64,000 nucleotides of DNA from Mucilaginibacter phenanthrenivorans (GCF_024721155.1 NZ_JAHVAP010000015.1:62001-126000); one strand, 5' to 3'; numbered from the stretch's first letter, positions 53,394 to 61,729 are shown. Program-made: numbers and translations. Notes: a model not told the origin generated them from the letters alone.

Positions 53394-54251
53394 CTACAAC
53401 TGATGCGCCATTTCCAAATGGAACTTCACCAAATTGTCTATGGGTGAGCGGATGATGTTGCCCACAACCATGCCGTTTTCAACTACCAATTCTTCCAACA
53501 CATTGCGGAAGTTGTAGCCTACTGAGCCGATACAGTTAAAGCTGTATTTTTGATAATCAGGGTAGTGGGTTACCAGGTTGCGGAAGAAATCTTCGAACGA
53601 GGTACGTACCAAATTTCTGGAGTATTCAATATGTACGTTATTATCGTAAACAAACTTGCTGAAGCTTGCACAAAAGCGATTGGCGCGCGGCTGGGTATAA
53701 ACCTGCTCGTTCACATCATCAGGTGTAAGCTTGTAGGTTTCCCAAAACAGGTTGCGCACAGGCTCCGGCATATAGCCGCGTAAATAATCTACAAGTAGTT
53801 TTTTACCGATGTAACATCCGCTGCCTTCGTCACCTAAAATATACGCGCCCGAATCGATATTCATGGTTACTTCCTTACCATTATAGAGGCAAGTGTTTGT
53901 TCCTGTACCTAATATGGCTGCAAAACCTTCGTTGGTACCAAGCAAAGCACGTGCAGCTGCCAGCAGGTCATGGCCGATATAAACTTTTGATTTGGCGAAT
54001 ACAACCTGCATTGCTTCCTTAACAAGGTTGCGCATTTCGTCGGTTGAGCAGCCTGCGCCGTAATAATTAACTTCGGTGATGGCATCCTTATCCAGGTCTG
54101 TCGGCAAGCTTTCACCTAACGACTGGATGATGTACTCTTTACTTGAAAAATAGGGATTATAACCTTCTGTGTTAAAGTATACTTTTTTTCCTTCTTCGGT
54201 AACCAGGCACCAGTTGGTTTTAGTAGAGCCACCGTCAGCAATTATGATCAT
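53394..54251 (-). CDS. BadF/BadG-type N-acetylglucosamine kinase-like ATPase
   Basis: A 285-residue protein of the ASKHA fold. MIIIADGGSTKTNWCLV has the full phosphate-1 motif (Asp6, Thr/Lys/Thr), AILGTGTNTCLYNG is phosphate-2, and YILGDEGSGCYIGKKLLVDY completes the adenosine side. GlcNAc kinases of this family make GlcNAc-6-phosphate for cell-wall recycling. It is a paralogue of the protein at 50557, which has lost part of phosphate-1. It stands alone after a convergent terminator, with an unexplained 497-bp region upstream. Confidence 0.83.
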   Translation of the reverse strand: MIIIADGGSTKTNWCLVTEEGKKVYFNTEGYNPYFSSKEYIIQSLGESLPTDLDKDAITEVNYYGAGCSTDEMRNLVKEAMQVVFAKSKVYIGHDLLAAARALLGTNEGFAAILGTGTNTCLYNGKEVTMNIDSGAYILGDEGSGCYIGKKLLVDYLRGYMPEPVRNLFWETYKLTPDDVNEQVYTQPRANRFCASFSKFVYDNNVHIEYSRNLVRTSFEDFFRNLVTHYPDYQKYSFNCIGSVGYNFRNVLEELVVENGMVVGNIIRSPIDNLVKFHLEMAHQL

Positions 54252-54748
54252 AAAATAAGTTTATTTAAAAAAATCGGATAAAAGTATGATTTACTTATTG
54301 TAATTAAAACACTTTGCTTTGTAAAAAGTAAAAATCTTCATCAAAAATTAACGTTGATTTGTTAGCAAATTTTAAAGGCGCGTATCCCATTCCAGTAAAC
54401 AAATACCTGTAACCAAGCATGTTTAATAATTCAGTTGTTTATTGTTAAATATAAATTTCTTGCTTTACGGGGCAATTGGTTTATAATTGTTTGCAATTAT
54501 ATATATAATTTAACAAATATTTATGTGTAAAGGTTTGATAGTTACTGTAAATAGTAATTTGTCATTTGTACACTATGTATCTGCCGTGTTTATAAGGTTT
54601 AAAAACGCTGTGTTATTGAAATACTTCAGCAATTACCAATCTGCTATTTGATTTTTCAGGCATATTTTTGCATATTTGCACCGCGAAATCGTAATGTTTT
54701 CACAAAAGATGTTCGAAACTCTTTGTGTGTACTGCGAATAACGCAGAT
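54252..54748. other. AT-rich spacer with tRNA promoter candidate
   Basis: 497 bp without a gene. Near the tRNA, TTTG at 54647-54650 and CATATTTG at 54671-54678 have the expected 20-bp spacing (one mismatch in the second), and TATTTTTG at 54663-54670 is an alternative -7 element. The rest is AT-rich without clear structure. Confidence 0.45.
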
Positions 54749-54822
54749 GGTCCTATAGCTCAGCTGGATAGAGCAACAGATTTCTAATCTGTAGGTCTCA
54801 GGTTCGAATCCTGATGGGATCA
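54749..54822 (+). tRNA. tRNA-Arg (anticodon TCT)
   Basis: A 74-nt cloverleaf: acceptor GGTCCTA pairs with TGGGATC with two G-T pairs; D arm GCTC/GAGC; anticodon stem ACAGA/TCTGT with loop TTTCTAA, so the anticodon is TCT reading AGA; T arm TCAGG-TTCGAAT-CCTGA. CCA is not encoded. A terminator-like hairpin begins 11 nt after the discriminator base. Copies of its 3' end and of the terminator recur downstream. Confidence 0.97.
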
Positions 54823-54832
54823 CATTTTAAGG

Positions 54833-54864
54833 AAGCCTTGAGTCGGAAGATTTGAGGCTTTTTT
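54833..54864 (+). terminator. Terminator after tRNA-Arg, founder of a repeat family
   Basis: AAGCCT...AGGCTT followed by a T-run, with GAGTCGGAAGA in the loop. Related hairpins with AAGCCTCAAGTCGAAA recur at 55723, 56816 and 57908. Confidence 0.75.
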
Positions 54865-54868
54865 GTTT

Positions 54869-54895
54869 TAAACAATTTATGTAGATACCTTTAAA
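54869..54895 (+). repeat. 27-bp direct repeat, left copy
   Basis: The 27 bp beginning TAAACAATTTATGTAG are repeated exactly at 57944-57970. The two copies bound the lipoprotein genes, 3075 bp apart, each just after a copy of the tRNA-type terminator. Confidence 0.9.
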
Positions 54896-54913
54896 GAATC
54901 CTGTTACCTTTCA

Positions 54914-55627
54914 ATGAAGAACCTTTATATCTTAATACTATCGGCTTTTTTTTTATTAACAGCCTGTAACCACCATTCTAAAACTACCTCGTCAAGAATC
55001 AAAATCGTTAATAAGTCAGTTATTAAGCATGTGGTTAGCGCTGACACCACATTAGCTTGTGCTGATTATAATGACGCTGGAGATTACTATGCAGATGACG
55101 GACCAACGTTAAAAGAGTATGAACATAAAAGAAAACGGTATTTTAACGGAAAAAAGAAGTTGTCTGAAGATTATGTACGCAGATATTTGTTTGATGAAAT
55201 GTGGTCAGTTTCGGACACAACTGTTTGGAATAAAGATACTTCACAAGAAACATTAGACGATATATCAAATGCTGAATATTATTTTATAAAAACTGTCACA
55301 GTTACCTCAATTTACAAAGGGATCATATATGAAAAGTTAACCGATGAAGAGTCGACAAAATATTTTTTGACCATTGATAAAAAAGGCAGATTTATCTCAC
55401 GGATACTGATAGCGTGGTACGGACCTTTAGGCACATACGTTGATAATGAAGGTGCTAAACATCCTTATTACACCTCCCTAAGCGGATGTATATCTAATGG
55501 GACAATACAATTACAAGATGACCGTGACCAGGGGCGTATAACAAATGACAATGGTACCTATAAAATACAATCTGACGGAAAAATAACAAGGGTTGTACTC
55601 GAACAAAACCATGGTAAAACCAAGTAA
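54914..55627 (+). CDS. Lipoprotein of unknown function
   Basis: A 237-residue protein with a lipoprotein signal (MKNLYILILSAFFLLTAC; lipobox LTAC, lipidated Cys18). The mature part is charged, with an Asp-rich stretch (CADYNDAGDYYADDGPT) and later YYFIKTVTVTSIYKGIIYEK, suggesting a beta-rich domain. No family is recognised. It is the first gene of the island after tRNA-Arg and is not related to the two tandem lipoproteins that follow. Confidence 0.6.
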   Translation: MKNLYILILSAFFLLTACNHHSKTTSSRIKIVNKSVIKHVVSADTTLACADYNDAGDYYADDGPTLKEYEHKRKRYFNGKKKLSEDYVRRYLFDEMWSVSDTTVWNKDTSQETLDDISNAEYYFIKTVTVTSIYKGIIYEKLTDEESTKYFLTIDKKGRFISRILIAWYGPLGTYVDNEGAKHPYYTSLSGCISNGTIQLQDDRDQGRITNDNGTYKIQSDGKITRVVLEQNHGKTK

Positions 55628-55684
55628 GTATGTATTATAAACCGTGACCCCACTCGCAAATTTTTCTTAATTGATCAACAAAAT

Positions 55685-55712
55685 GGTTCGTGTAAAATCC
55701 AGCCGGGATCAC
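55685..55712 (+). pseudogene. Remnant of a tRNA 3' end
   Basis: GGTTCG, then AATCC and GGGATCAC line up with the T-arm and acceptor 3' strand of tRNA-Arg at 54749-54822 (GGTTCG-A-ATCC...GGGATCAC), with a few extra and altered bases. A terminator copy follows at about the same distance as after the true tRNA. This is the pattern left by integration or duplication at a tRNA gene. Confidence 0.5.
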
Positions 55713-55722
55713 TTTTAATTAA

Positions 55723-55754
55723 AAGCCTCAAGTCGAAAATTTCAAGGCTTTTTT
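55723..55754 (+). terminator. Terminator copy 2
   Basis: AAGCCT...AGGCTTTTTT with CAAGTCGAAAATTTCA between. It ends the first lipoprotein transcript or belongs to the tRNA remnant. Confidence 0.7.
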
Positions 55755-55871
55755 AGTATACGTCCGGTGCATACATATATTATATTGATATGTTTTGGAG
55801 AAAAGATCGGCAGGTATTTCTTGCTGGTTAACAATTAGTTAACTGATAGATTAACATTTATATTGGGTGCT

Positions 55872-55879
55872 TATTTTTG
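55872..55879 (+). promoter_or_regulatory. Promoter element of tandem lipoprotein 1
   Basis: TATTTTTG fits TAnnTTTG and lies 62 bp before the ATG. The paralogous copy has TACTTTG at the matching place, one base shorter. Confidence 0.45.
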
Positions 55880-55941
55880 CTTGAATGTACTTTATTATAG
55901 GTATAATTGTTCTGATAAATTATCCTCTTAAAACACTCAAA

Positions 55942-56763
55942 ATGAAACTGAATCTTACTCGCACATTGGTTTTATTGGCAGTCATTGTGGTATGCTACGC
56001 GTCATGTAAAAAGCAGAATGCACCGTCGGCAGGCAACACTACCAAAGCTGTTATTGATTACAAAGCACTAAGCAGCACTATCGGCACGCAATTTTATAAG
56101 TCAATAACTGGCCAATATGGTGGAACTGACGTAAATAAAGGCATAACCTCACCGGATGAAGCTGTTGCCGCAAACAAAAAGTTTTCACTTAACAGCATAG
56201 CTCCTTTATGTGGTACCATTATCGACACAACGTATAAAACGGAAACCGTAAACCCCGCAACGGCTTCCTTTACAACGCATTTTGAGAACTTCCATTTTAC
56301 CTACACCTGCGATGCGGGTCGGGTTGACGGTTATCTCGTTCGCGACAGCCTGGTAAATGTGTCCGTTCAAAATTTGTTTGCTTCTAACACCTACGCAGTT
56401 ACGCAAAATTATGCTGTTAAGGCGCTTGATCAAACCTATAAGTACGTTTCTATGGACGGCTCACTAAGCTCGCTGGTGGCAACCGGGAACAGTGAAGCAC
56501 TCTCTGTAAAATCAACCGCATCTATTTATTATTTAGTTGGCCTTAGGGTAAACTTTGCTTCAGGCCCTGCTGATATTACTGCCGGTACCACAAGTTTTAA
56601 AACTACTACAACAGTGTATGGCCCGGAAACAAGCTATATACATAATGTTACAACCTATTATGGCACTATCCAATATTTAGGCAATCACAAGGCAAAGGTT
56701 ACCTTTATCCCGGGAGCGGCCTACATAGTTGATTTGATAACCGGTGTCGCTACACCTGCTTAA
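55942..56763 (+). CDS. Tandem lipoprotein 1, unknown
   Basis: A 273-residue lipoprotein: signal MKLNLTRTLVLLAVIVVCYA with the lipidated Cys in YASCKKQ. The mature protein is Ser/Thr-rich with SSTIGTQFYKSITGQYGGTD, HFENFHFTYTCDAGRVDGYL and a C-terminal FIPGAAYIVDLITGVATPA. It is closely similar over its full length to the protein at 57034, and promoter and terminator regions are duplicated too. No family is recognised. An ATG 19 codons upstream (55885) would bury the signal and is not used. Confidence 0.65.
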   Translation: MKLNLTRTLVLLAVIVVCYASCKKQNAPSAGNTTKAVIDYKALSSTIGTQFYKSITGQYGGTDVNKGITSPDEAVAANKKFSLNSIAPLCGTIIDTTYKTETVNPATASFTTHFENFHFTYTCDAGRVDGYLVRDSLVNVSVQNLFASNTYAVTQNYAVKALDQTYKYVSMDGSLSSLVATGNSEALSVKSTASIYYLVGLRVNFASGPADITAGTTSFKTTTTVYGPETSYIHNVTTYYGTIQYLGNHKAKVTFIPGAAYIVDLITGVATPA

Positions 56764-56815
56764 AATTTAACGATTAGGATATTCCTGAAAGATCAACAGG
56801 ATGACAAAAAGTCAA

Positions 56816-56847
56816 AAGCCTCAAGTCGAAAGTCTTGAGGCTTTTTT
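56816..56847 (+). terminator. Terminator copy 3
   Basis: AAGCCTCAAG-TCGAAAGT-CTTGAGGCTT, a perfect 10-bp stem followed by TTTT; the best-formed of the four copies. Confidence 0.85.
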
Positions 56848-57033
56848 AGTATACGTCCGGTATATACATTTTATCATATTGCTATGTTTTGGAGAAAAGA
56901 CTTCAGGTGTTTCTCGCTGGTTAACAATTGATTAACTGATAGATTAATATTCATATTATGTACTTACTTTGCTTTAATGTGCTTTATTATAGGTATCATT
57001 GTTCCGATAAATTATCCTCTTAAAACACTCAAA

Positions 57034-57861
57034 ATGAAACTAAACCTTACCCGCACATTATTTGTGCTGGCAGCCGTTGTGTTATTTTACACGTCTTGTA
57101 AAAAGCAGAATACACCGTCAGCAAGCAGTGCTACCACTAAAGCTGTTATTGATTACAAAACGCTAAGCAGCACTATCGGTACGCAATTTTATAAGTCAAT
57201 TACAGGGCAATACGGCGGAACCGATGTAAACAAAGGTATAACTACACCTTTTGCCACCCATGATGTTGGAAATCAAAAGGTTTTGCTTAGCAGTGTTCCT
57301 TTATGTGGTTTCGTTATGGATACAACATTTAGTACTAAAACAGGAATAAACCCTATGGTAGATACCGTTAAAACACATTTTGAGAACCTTCATTTAACTT
57401 ACACCTGCGATGCAGGACAGGTTAACGGATACATAGTTCGCGATAGCCTGGTAAATGTGTTAAATCATAGTCTCTTCGTTTTCGATACTTACGCAATCAC
57501 GCAATATTACGCTGTTAAGGCACTTGATCAAACCTACAAGCTTGTTTCTATGGATGGTTCTCTCAGCTCATTTGTAGAAACAAAGAACATTGAAGCGCCT
57601 AATTCAGTTTCAACTGCTTCTATCTATTATTTGGTAGGCCTTAAAGTAAATTTTGCCTCGGGTTCGGCTGATATTACTGCCGGTACCACAAGTTTTAAAA
57701 CCACAAGTTCAGAGTTTGGCCCACAGTTAAATTATAAGACCATAACTACAACCTATTATGGCACTATTGTGTATTTGGGCAAACATAAAGCAAAGGTTAC
57801 TTTTACCCCGGGAGCGGCTTACATAGTTGATTTGGTTACCGGTGTTGCTACACCTGCTTAA
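57034..57861 (+). CDS. Tandem lipoprotein 2, unknown
   Basis: A 275-residue paralogue of the protein at 55942: signal MKLNLTRTLFVLAAVVLFYT, lipidated Cys in YTSCKKQ, then the same blocks (SSTIGTQFYKSITGQYGGTD, HFENLHLTYTCDAGQVNGYI, FTPGAAYIVDLVTGVATPA). Differences cluster in the region between residues 65 and 105. The duplicated unit is about 1.1 kb and includes the upstream region. Function unknown. Confidence 0.65.
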   Translation: MKLNLTRTLFVLAAVVLFYTSCKKQNTPSASSATTKAVIDYKTLSSTIGTQFYKSITGQYGGTDVNKGITTPFATHDVGNQKVLLSSVPLCGFVMDTTFSTKTGINPMVDTVKTHFENLHLTYTCDAGQVNGYIVRDSLVNVLNHSLFVFDTYAITQYYAVKALDQTYKLVSMDGSLSSFVETKNIEAPNSVSTASIYYLVGLKVNFASGSADITAGTTSFKTTSSEFGPQLNYKTITTTYYGTIVYLGKHKAKVTFTPGAAYIVDLVTGVATPA

Positions 57862-57907
57862 ATTTTGACGATTAGGATATTCCTGAAAGATCAACAGGAT
57901 AACAAAG

Positions 57908-57937
57908 AAGCCTCAAGTCGAAAGTCTTGAGGTTTCT
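57908..57937 (+). terminator. Terminator copy 4
   Basis: AAGCCTCAAG-TCGAAAGT-CTTGAGGTTT, 9 of 10 pairs. The 27-bp direct repeat follows 6 bp later, as after the tRNA terminator. Confidence 0.75.
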
Positions 57938-57943
57938 TTGTTA

Positions 57944-57970
57944 TAAACAATTTATGTAGATACCTTTAAA
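57944..57970 (+). repeat. 27-bp direct repeat, right copy
   Basis: Exact copy of 54869-54895, marking the right end of the tRNA-Arg-linked lipoprotein island. Confidence 0.9.
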
Positions 57971-58089
57971 AGGATTTATGTATCGAATATTTAAAGTAAT
58001 GGGGCCTGTTTGCCAACTATCCCAGTCGTCCGTTGCATGAACGGTGTGAGCTTTACGGGCATTAAGGGTTTGCTGCGTTATTGATAAAA

Positions 58090-58893
58090 TTATTTTTGTT
58101 TACCAATTGGCGCCTGCCTTGCGGCTTCAATGATAAGTTTGGCAACTTCGATAGGATGCGATTCATAGACAGAATGACTTGCTCCGTTAACTTCTACCGT
58201 GTGACTGTTGGCTCGTTTGGCATACATGCGTTCCAGGTCGGGATTAATGATGCGGTCAGATTTGGCAACCATATACCAGTTTGGTTTTGATCTCCATGCC
58301 GGATTTTGGATTACCGCATGGAAGACCTCGTCCGCTGTAAGCATTTGTGCATGAGCGGCAAATTCTGCTATCCCTGCAGGCAGGTCAGCAGCAAAGTCAG
58401 CATGGAAATGCGCAGGGTTGATATAATCAAAGCCATCTGCGGTTTTTTGAAGTGATTTATATGCCGGTGGATACAATTTTCCATTGGCTGCTTCATTCTC
58501 CCCTTTATCCGGCGCGTGCGCGGCAATATAGACCAGGCCTGCAACATGCGGATCATTACCGGCTTCTGTTATAATTGCACCGCCATAACTATGGGCTACT
58601 AAAATGCAGGGTCCATCCTGCAGATCTAAAATTCGTTTAACCGCATTTACATCATTAGCAAATGTGGTTAGCGGCTGTTGCACAATACTCACATGGTAGC
58701 CTTTTTTTATTAAGATATCATAAACAGGCTTCCAGCCGGAACCGTCTACGAAAGCCCCATGTACCAGGACGACATTTTTAGTGCCGGATGGTTGTTGTTG
58801 TGCCTCAGCTACAGCAAAGGTTAATATCAAGGCGAAAAATAAGCCGATTTTTGATAGCCTGGCGATGATGTTGGTTGACTTTTTCATATTCAT
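58090..58893 (-). CDS. Exported alpha/beta hydrolase (EstC-like)
   Basis: A 267-residue protein with a signal peptide ending AVAEAQ. The alpha/beta hydrolase features are NVVLVHGAFVDGSGWKPVYD (oxyanion HGAF), the nucleophile elbow AHSYGG and the C-terminal ASHSVYESHP with the catalytic His; DRIIN probably holds the acid. The form resembles small EstC-like esterases and salicylate esterases. The start is the ATG at 58893 (another at 58887 is equally possible). It lies 64 bp after the DUF1634 gene on the same strand and may be the last gene of that operon. Confidence 0.85.
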   Translation of the reverse strand: MNMKKSTNIIARLSKIGLFFALILTFAVAEAQQQPSGTKNVVLVHGAFVDGSGWKPVYDILIKKGYHVSIVQQPLTTFANDVNAVKRILDLQDGPCILVAHSYGGAIITEAGNDPHVAGLVYIAAHAPDKGENEAANGKLYPPAYKSLQKTADGFDYINPAHFHADFAADLPAGIAEFAAHAQMLTADEVFHAVIQNPAWRSKPNWYMVAKSDRIINPDLERMYAKRANSHTVEVNGASHSVYESHPIEVAKLIIEAARQAPIGKQK

Positions 58894-58956
58894 AAAGTTT
58901 TTATTATTAAAATTCAAGGTTGTGTGTGCCCTGGTAACGGGTGTATAAACATTTAG

Positions 58957-59358
58957 TTAGATTTTTAAGCCCCCAAAAATGCTGGTCATCATAATAACCA
59001 GAACGGTGAACGTTATCCATGTATATAATTTGTCTTTTTCAATAATGAAGCCTACAAGGGAAAAAGCGATCCGCAAAATAGGTGTAATGATAAGTGCCAC
59101 TACACCCAGCTCAACAATGCCTTTTGCATTGACGGTGTACGCGCCTTTGAAAATTTCGTCCAGGCTTGTGTACCCGGCCTTGGTGCCGATAAATAAATGG
59201 TAATGGGGAACTGCCTGGGCTCCGAACTGTTTAAGATATATTAAACCACCGATGAGCACGATTAGGCTGGCGGTGATCACACCAAATCTTAATTGCAACC
59301 CGATGAGCCGCTCAATATCGTGATCTGCTGAAGTTTTTTTAGAAATTAAATTTTTCAT
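58957..59358 (-). CDS. DUF1634 membrane protein
   Basis: A 133-residue membrane protein with three helices (about 27-44, 76-98, 106-129). The pattern DHDIERLIGLQLRFGVITAS...LIYL and GIVELGVVALIITPILRIAF...FIIEKDKLYTWIT is that of DUF1634, which regularly accompanies TauE/SafE exporters. It follows the TauE/SafE gene by 23 bp and is likely its partner subunit. Confidence 0.85.
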   Translation of the reverse strand: MKNLISKKTSADHDIERLIGLQLRFGVITASLIVLIGGLIYLKQFGAQAVPHYHLFIGTKAGYTSLDEIFKGAYTVNAKGIVELGVVALIITPILRIAFSLVGFIIEKDKLYTWITFTVLVIMMTSIFGGLKI

Positions 59359-59381
59359 TTTTCAAATGATTAAATGATGCA

Positions 59382-60215
59382 TTAAAATTGATGATGATAA
59401 CCGTTATAGATCATTTCCAGGGCTACGAATGAAATAGCCACGCAAAAAATATACTTCAACACCTTCGGATCCAGCCGGGTAAGTAATTTGGAACCGGTGA
59501 AAGCGCCTGCAAGCACCCCTAGCACAACGGGAAAGGCAATGCCAGCGTCCATATAACCCCTTTGCAGGTAAATTACGGCACTGGCCGCTGCTGTAACACC
59601 AATCATGAAGTTACTGGTCGTGGTGCTTACTTTAAAGGGAATATGCATGGTGGAATCCATAGCCAGCACCTTTAACGCCCCCGAACCGATCCCAAGCAGG
59701 CCGGAAAGCACACCCGCAAGTGTCATAATGGAAAATCCAGCTCCGACGTTTTTTAGCTGATAAGCTACCTCACCATCTTTGCCGGGGTAGGTGCTGTTCA
59801 GTTTCATTTTTAACGCCATGTTACTTCCAGTGGTCAGTACCTCCTGGTTTTTTTTTCGGATGGTCATATAAGCGGAGAATAAAAGAATGGCGCCAAATAA
59901 AATGGCAATAGTGTTGGTCGCTGTATAAACAGCGATCACTGCCCCGCCAACGGCGCCAATTGTTGTGGCGATTTCAAGGAACATCCCAAGGCGGATATTG
60001 GTGATGCCTTCTTTAACGTAGGCGCTGGCTGCACCGGAAGAATTGGCAATCGAAGCCAGCAGTGCGGCGCCAATTGCATACCGTATATCGACGTGAAAAA
60101 CAAGGGTTAATAATGGGATAATAACAACGCCGCCGCCCAAACCGGTGAGCGAACCGACCAGACCGGCAAGATAGGCGCCGGCAAGTAATATCAGTGTGAA
60201 TGTTAAAATAGTCAT
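59382..60215 (-). CDS. TauE/SafE-family anion exporter
   Basis: A 277-residue inner-membrane protein with eight predicted helices and the two inverted halves of TauE/SafE: LAGLVGSLTGLGGGVVIIPL at the N-terminus and GVLSGLLGIGSGALKVLAM in the middle, each with the conserved Gly-rich G-x-G-G/S-G motif. Family members export sulfite, sulfoacetate or related organosulfur anions; the substrate is unproven. It lies 4 bp after the GntR regulator gene and before DUF1634, forming a regulator-exporter-partner operon. Confidence 0.9.
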   Translation of the reverse strand: MTILTFTLILLAGAYLAGLVGSLTGLGGGVVIIPLLTLVFHVDIRYAIGAALLASIANSSGAASAYVKEGITNIRLGMFLEIATTIGAVGGAVIAVYTATNTIAILFGAILLFSAYMTIRKKNQEVLTTGSNMALKMKLNSTYPGKDGEVAYQLKNVGAGFSIMTLAGVLSGLLGIGSGALKVLAMDSTMHIPFKVSTTTSNFMIGVTAAASAVIYLQRGYMDAGIAFPVVLGVLAGAFTGSKLLTRLDPKVLKYIFCVAISFVALEMIYNGYHHQF

Positions 60216-60219
60216 CGTT

Positions 60220-60870
60220 TTAATAATTATTGTCCAGGATAAGTTTGATAATGTCCAGCGCCTGCTTTCTTTTTTTGCCTTTGATCGCTTTGTACAAGTC
60301 CTCGTGCAAATGGTGGCTCAATGCAAAATGGCCAATGCCCTGCAATTCGCGCTGTGAAAAAAATGAGCGTATGGTTTGGGTGAAATGCTGATAAAGATTA
60401 AATAAAACTTTATTTGAGGAGGCTTTGGCAATTGCCACGTGGAAGGCTACGTCCGCATTTGTACATTGCAGCCGGTCTTCGTCGGCTATAGCTTGTTTGC
60501 GAAGCGCAAGCTGCTGTTCCATTTCCTGCAGCTGCTCAGCGGTATGGTGCTCAACCGCCAGTTTGACAATTTCTTCCTCCAGCAGTTTCCTTACGGCATT
60601 GATTTCGTCAAAGTCAGCGTTTTTCAAGCGCTCATCTATGGTTTGAGATGGGTTTTCTTCATTTACAATCGTGCCGTTCCCTTGTTGCACCATTACAACA
60701 CCCGCCATTGACAGGCTTTTAATCGCTTCCCTGATTGTAGAGCGCCCAACCGAGTAGGTTGCCATTAGCTCCTTTTCCGTAGGTATTTTTTCACCGGCCT
60801 TGTATTTTTTATCCAGAATATCCTGCCGGATGCGGACGCTGATTTGATCTGATAGTCTTTCGCTTTTCAT
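60220..60870 (-). CDS. GntR-family regulator, FadR/FCD type
   Basis: A 216-residue repressor-type regulator. The winged helix is at the N-terminus (ISVRIRQDILDKKYKAGEKI, PTEKELMATYSVGRSTIREA, IKSLSMAGVVMVQQGNGTIV), followed by an all-helical FCD domain (DFDEINAVRKLLEEEIVKLA...VAFHVAIAKASSNKVL...HHLHEDLYKAIKG) with metal-binding Asp/His. FCD regulators usually sense small carboxylates. It heads the TauE-DUF1634 operon and has a matching operator upstream, so autoregulation is likely. Confidence 0.92.
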   Translation of the reverse strand: MKSERLSDQISVRIRQDILDKKYKAGEKIPTEKELMATYSVGRSTIREAIKSLSMAGVVMVQQGNGTIVNEENPSQTIDERLKNADFDEINAVRKLLEEEIVKLAVEHHTAEQLQEMEQQLALRKQAIADEDRLQCTNADVAFHVAIAKASSNKVLFNLYQHFTQTIRSFFSQRELQGIGHFALSHHLHEDLYKAIKGKKRKQALDIIKLILDNNY

Positions 60871-60890
60871 ATAGCTCTTATTTAATAATT

Positions 60891-60928
60891 CAAAGGTATG
60901 ATGTTTATTTAAAGGTCACACCTTTAAA
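60891..60928 (-). promoter_or_regulatory. Promoter and FadR-type operator of the gntR-tauE operon
   Basis: TACCTTTG (60891-60898, minus strand) fits TAnnTTTG. At 60908-60928 lies the perfect palindrome TTTAAAGGT-GTG-ACCTTTAAA, whose core GT-N3-AC is the FadR/FCD operator hallmark. It covers the -33 region, as expected for repression. Confidence 0.7.
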
Positions 60929-61157
60929 AAATAAGATGACATTCTCATTACTTAGGCGGAACTTTAATAAATCTTCCGGATATAGGCGAACGAAGGATTT
61001 TTCTGCGCTCTCCACCCGGTATTTTACTGGAAGTGGTTCTCCGGGAAACTGCACAGAAGGTGGTTCTGAAATGGTTCAGTTGACATCACAAAATCGGAGG
61101 TAAGTTAAGATGGCTTGCTTTATTGTATATTGCGGTTAATAATCAAATAGAGTTCCT

Positions 61158-61400
61158 ATGGAAGTGTTTTTTATCAGGTATCGAAAGATACTGCTCTTTG
61201 GAAGTGCTTTTATGCTCTTATATTTTTTTTATGAAATGTATAAGGGAATTGCAAGCATAAGTTCAAGTAATACTGCTGGGGGTATCGGAACGTTGGTTGA
61301 TGCTGGTATATCTCTATTTTTATCAATTTACTTCTTTGTAAATGTTCGTAAGGCAAAAAGTGCTGTCAATAAGGAAAATGCTGCTTCGGACACAAAATAG
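61158..61400 (+). CDS. Small two-helix membrane protein
   Basis: An 80-residue protein with membrane helices at 9-27 and 45-63 and a charged tail (VRKAKSAVNKENAASDTK). Layout is similar to the 72- and 63-residue proteins at 45861 and 46235 but I see no close sequence match. Function unknown. It starts at an ATG preceded by a degenerate TGGTTCT-rich spacer. Confidence 0.45.
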   Translation: MEVFFIRYRKILLFGSAFMLLYFFYEMYKGIASISSSNTAGGIGTLVDAGISLFLSIYFFVNVRKAKSAVNKENAASDTK

Positions 61401-61534
61401 CAGCCCAAGGTATAAAAGGTAGGATACTGTCTCTCATTCAGGCTCTTGAACTTTTCGGCAAACCGGTCGGAATAAACCCAGATGGTCACAGCCTATTAAA
61501 AAAGCCAGATCTTTGCGCTTCGCCTTTTACCCCC

Positions 61535-61729
61535 TCATTTCTTATCCGGGTCCCCCAACGGATTCTCAGCCTGTTTAATTAATGCCGCTTCAGTTTCAGA
61601 GGGAGGTGGGGTTATTGCAGCATCCGGTACCGGGATATTCATGTCATCATTTGCGGGTTTAGCCTTAGCAGCTTTTTCTGCTTCGGCTCTGACCTTTTTT
61701 TCTTTCGGGGAAATCTGTTCTTCGCTCAT
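61535..61729 (-). CDS. Small hydrophilic protein, unknown
   Basis: A 64-residue low-complexity protein: N-terminal basic helix (SPKEKKVRAEAEKAAKAKPA) and an acidic Pro-rich C-terminus (TPPPSETEAALIKQAENPLG). No family recognised; probably intrinsically disordered. Called because it has a clean ATG and little competing signal on the other strand. Confidence 0.45.
   Translation of the reverse strand: MSEEQISPKEKKVRAEAEKAAKAKPANDDMNIPVPDAAITPPPSETEAALIKQAENPLGDPDKK

Noticed and set aside
54252-54748. Riboswitch or RNA gene in the 497-bp spacer before tRNA-Arg
   Set aside because: I see no conserved riboswitch core or strong stems, only an AT-rich region with a promoter near the tRNA.
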